A DNA stretch of 6,058 nt, from the NCBI GenBank assembly GCA_002293665.1, contig DBDQ01000095.1, positions 1 to 6,058 on the forward strand. The letters run 5' to 3'. The notes below the pieces were generated by a model, which saw only the letters and a list, made by a program, of their open reading frames with translations, searched no databases and was not told where the DNA came from. This document shows positions 5,382-6,058 of the stretch, one piece after another. The first letter of the stretch is position 1; each line of letters begins with the position of its first letter. Origin of the DNA: Alistipes sp. UBA928. GTDB taxonomy: Bacteria; Bacteroidota; Bacteroidia; Bacteroidales; Rikenellaceae. A program made the position numbers and the translations under genes.

Positions 5382-6058
5382 ATATAAGATATGGTTTTCG
5401 TTGTGAGGTAAAACCGGCGACGTCGGGCGCCCAGCGCGCGCGTATCTCATCGGCCGTGGCGCCGCTCTCTATCATCTGGCGCACCCAGCCGACCCCCATC
5501 AGGTTCTCGAAGAACGTGGAGAGAAATTTCTTACCGCCCGGAGTGTCGCCTACTGCCCGGTAAGCGTCGATCAGATACGAAAGGTCTATTCCCGCCGCAG
5601 TCACCGCCTCGTCCGTCGGCGTGCGCCGCAGATCTACCACCGTGCCGTCGGGATAGGTGAGGCGTTGGAACGGCGCGTCCGTCCCGCGCCCAACGCTCAC
5701 CCCCGTCGCCTCGAAGTAACATAGCGAAGGGTAGAGCCTCACGGCGCGCATCGTAGGCAGCGCGGGCGACGGGGCGATGGGCAGATCGTAGCGCGAGGCC
5801 CGTGTCCACCCCTCGCACTCCACGACGGTGAGGTCGCACTGGCGTAGCCCGTCGAGCCACCTCTCGCCGTTTATCATGCGCGCGAGTTCACCCAGCGTCA
5901 TGCCGTGCAAAACGGGTATCGGGTGCATGCCCACGAACGAACGGTGGCGTGCGACGTCGAGCAGCGGCCCGTCGACCCCCATCAGCGCGTTGGGATTCGG
6001 GCGGTCGAGCACCACGAAGGGTATCCCCTCGGCGGCACACGCCTCCATCACATAGTGC
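5374..6058 (-). CDS. namZ: DUF1343/NamZ-type exo-beta-N-acetylmuramidase (GH171), C-terminal part, 5' end outside window
   Basis: About 227 codons of a DUF1343 (PF07075) protein are visible; the frame stays open to the right edge, so the true start is outside and the GTG/ATG at 6051-6046 are internal (HYVMEACAAEGIPF matches the middle of the family). Characterised members (NamZ, GH171) cleave MurNAc from the non-reducing end of peptidoglycan fragments. Motifs in order: IPFVVLDRPNPNALMG, GPLLD, SFVGMHPIPVLHGMTLGEL, CDLTVVECEGW, LPIAPSPALPTMRAVRLYP, EATGVSVGRGTDAPFQ, DLSYLIDAYRA, FFENLMGVGWVRQMI and QRKPYLIYE. The proposed catalytic Glu, which I recall in the N-terminal Rossmann-like half, is not in view. 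The stretch between APFQ and VDLR looks about 25-35 residues shorter than in relatives, yet the frame is intact. The TAG stop lies inside the start of the GH20 gene (8-nt overlap), pointing to coupled expression. Confidence 0.9.
   Translation of the reverse strand, partial: HYVMEACAAEGIPFVVLDRPNPNALMGVDGPLLDVARHRSFVGMHPIPVLHGMTLGELARMINGERWLDGLRQCDLTVVECEGWTRASRYDLPIAPSPALPTMRAVRLYPSLCYFEATGVSVGRGTDAPFQRLTYPDGTVVDLRRTPTDEAVTAAGIDLSYLIDAYRAVGDTPGGKKFLSTFFENLMGVGWVRQMIESGATADEIRARWAPDVAGFTSQRKPYLIYE

Larger units (their letters stand above)
362..6058 (-). other. Probable minus-strand operon: namZ, GH20, SSS, yqeY, BASS, small ORF
   Basis: Six consecutive minus-strand genes have junctions of -8, +19, -4, +2 or +5, and +17 nt, with no room for internal promoters or terminators between them. 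The unit appears to end at the hairpin at 254-304. The promoter and any regulator are beyond the right edge. Membership of the last small ORF is less certain than the rest. Co-transcription is inferred from spacing only. Confidence 0.75.

Noticed and set aside
5382..5450. A 23-codon N-terminal extension of the GH20 protein from an ATG at 5450
   Set aside because: The added residues are polar and Pro/Arg-rich and would bury the signal peptide; the downstream ATG gives a clean signal sequence and a short operon-type overlap.
6046..6051. GTG ATG as the true start of the DUF1343 gene
   Set aside because: The frame is open upstream to the window edge and the residues there (HYVMEA) match the middle of the family, so the start lies outside.
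1..6058. CRISPR arrays, insertion sequences, tRNA or rRNA genes
   Set aside because: No spaced repeats with unique spacers, terminal inverted repeats with a transposase, or cloverleaf/rRNA-like sequence was seen on either strand.

Overview
The window reads as GC-rich Bacteroidota DNA, most likely Bacteroidales. The lineage is inferred from three things: the protein families, the A-rich stretches that stand in for Shine-Dalgarno motifs just before the start codons, and the Bacteroidota-like form of the DUF1343 C-terminus. A GC-rich Alistipes/Rikenellaceae-type genome would fit, but the sequence alone does not prove it.

Layout: the left edge holds the last 79 codons of a plus-strand pyruvate, phosphate dikinase gene. 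A perfect 24-bp hairpin follows and lies between convergent transcription units. Everything to its right is on the minus strand and very tightly packed. In transcription order (right to left) it runs: a 5'-truncated DUF1343/NamZ-type exo-beta-N-acetylmuramidase, a secreted GH20 beta-hexosaminidase with a C-terminal beta-sandwich-like domain, a sodium:solute symporter (SSS), a YqeY/GatB-tail protein, a BASS-family transporter, and probably a 51-aa antitoxin-like small ORF. The junctions are an 8-nt overlap, a 19-nt gap, a 4-nt ATGA overlap, a gap of 2 or 5 nt, and a 17-nt gap. This strongly suggests one operon whose promoter lies beyond the right edge.

How the genes may work together: NamZ enzymes remove MurNAc from the non-reducing end of peptidoglycan fragments, which exposes GlcNAc. 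A beta-N-acetylhexosaminidase could then remove that GlcNAc, and the symporter could import a released sugar. This resembles the Bacillus subtilis NamZ/NagZ/MurP arrangement, with GH20 in place of GH3 NagZ and SSS in place of a PTS permease. The salvage role is inferred; the families are clear. YqeY and the BASS transporter have no obvious link to this pathway.

Points for a second look: an apparent in-frame contraction of the NamZ C-terminal half, a Trp-to-Phe change in the GH20 sugar pocket, a Lys in the BASS sodium-site motif, an A_AAA_AAA slippery heptamer next to the BASS stop with an 11-bp repeat 21 bp away, and the orphan antitoxin-like ORF. No mobile element, CRISPR array, tRNA or rRNA was seen.
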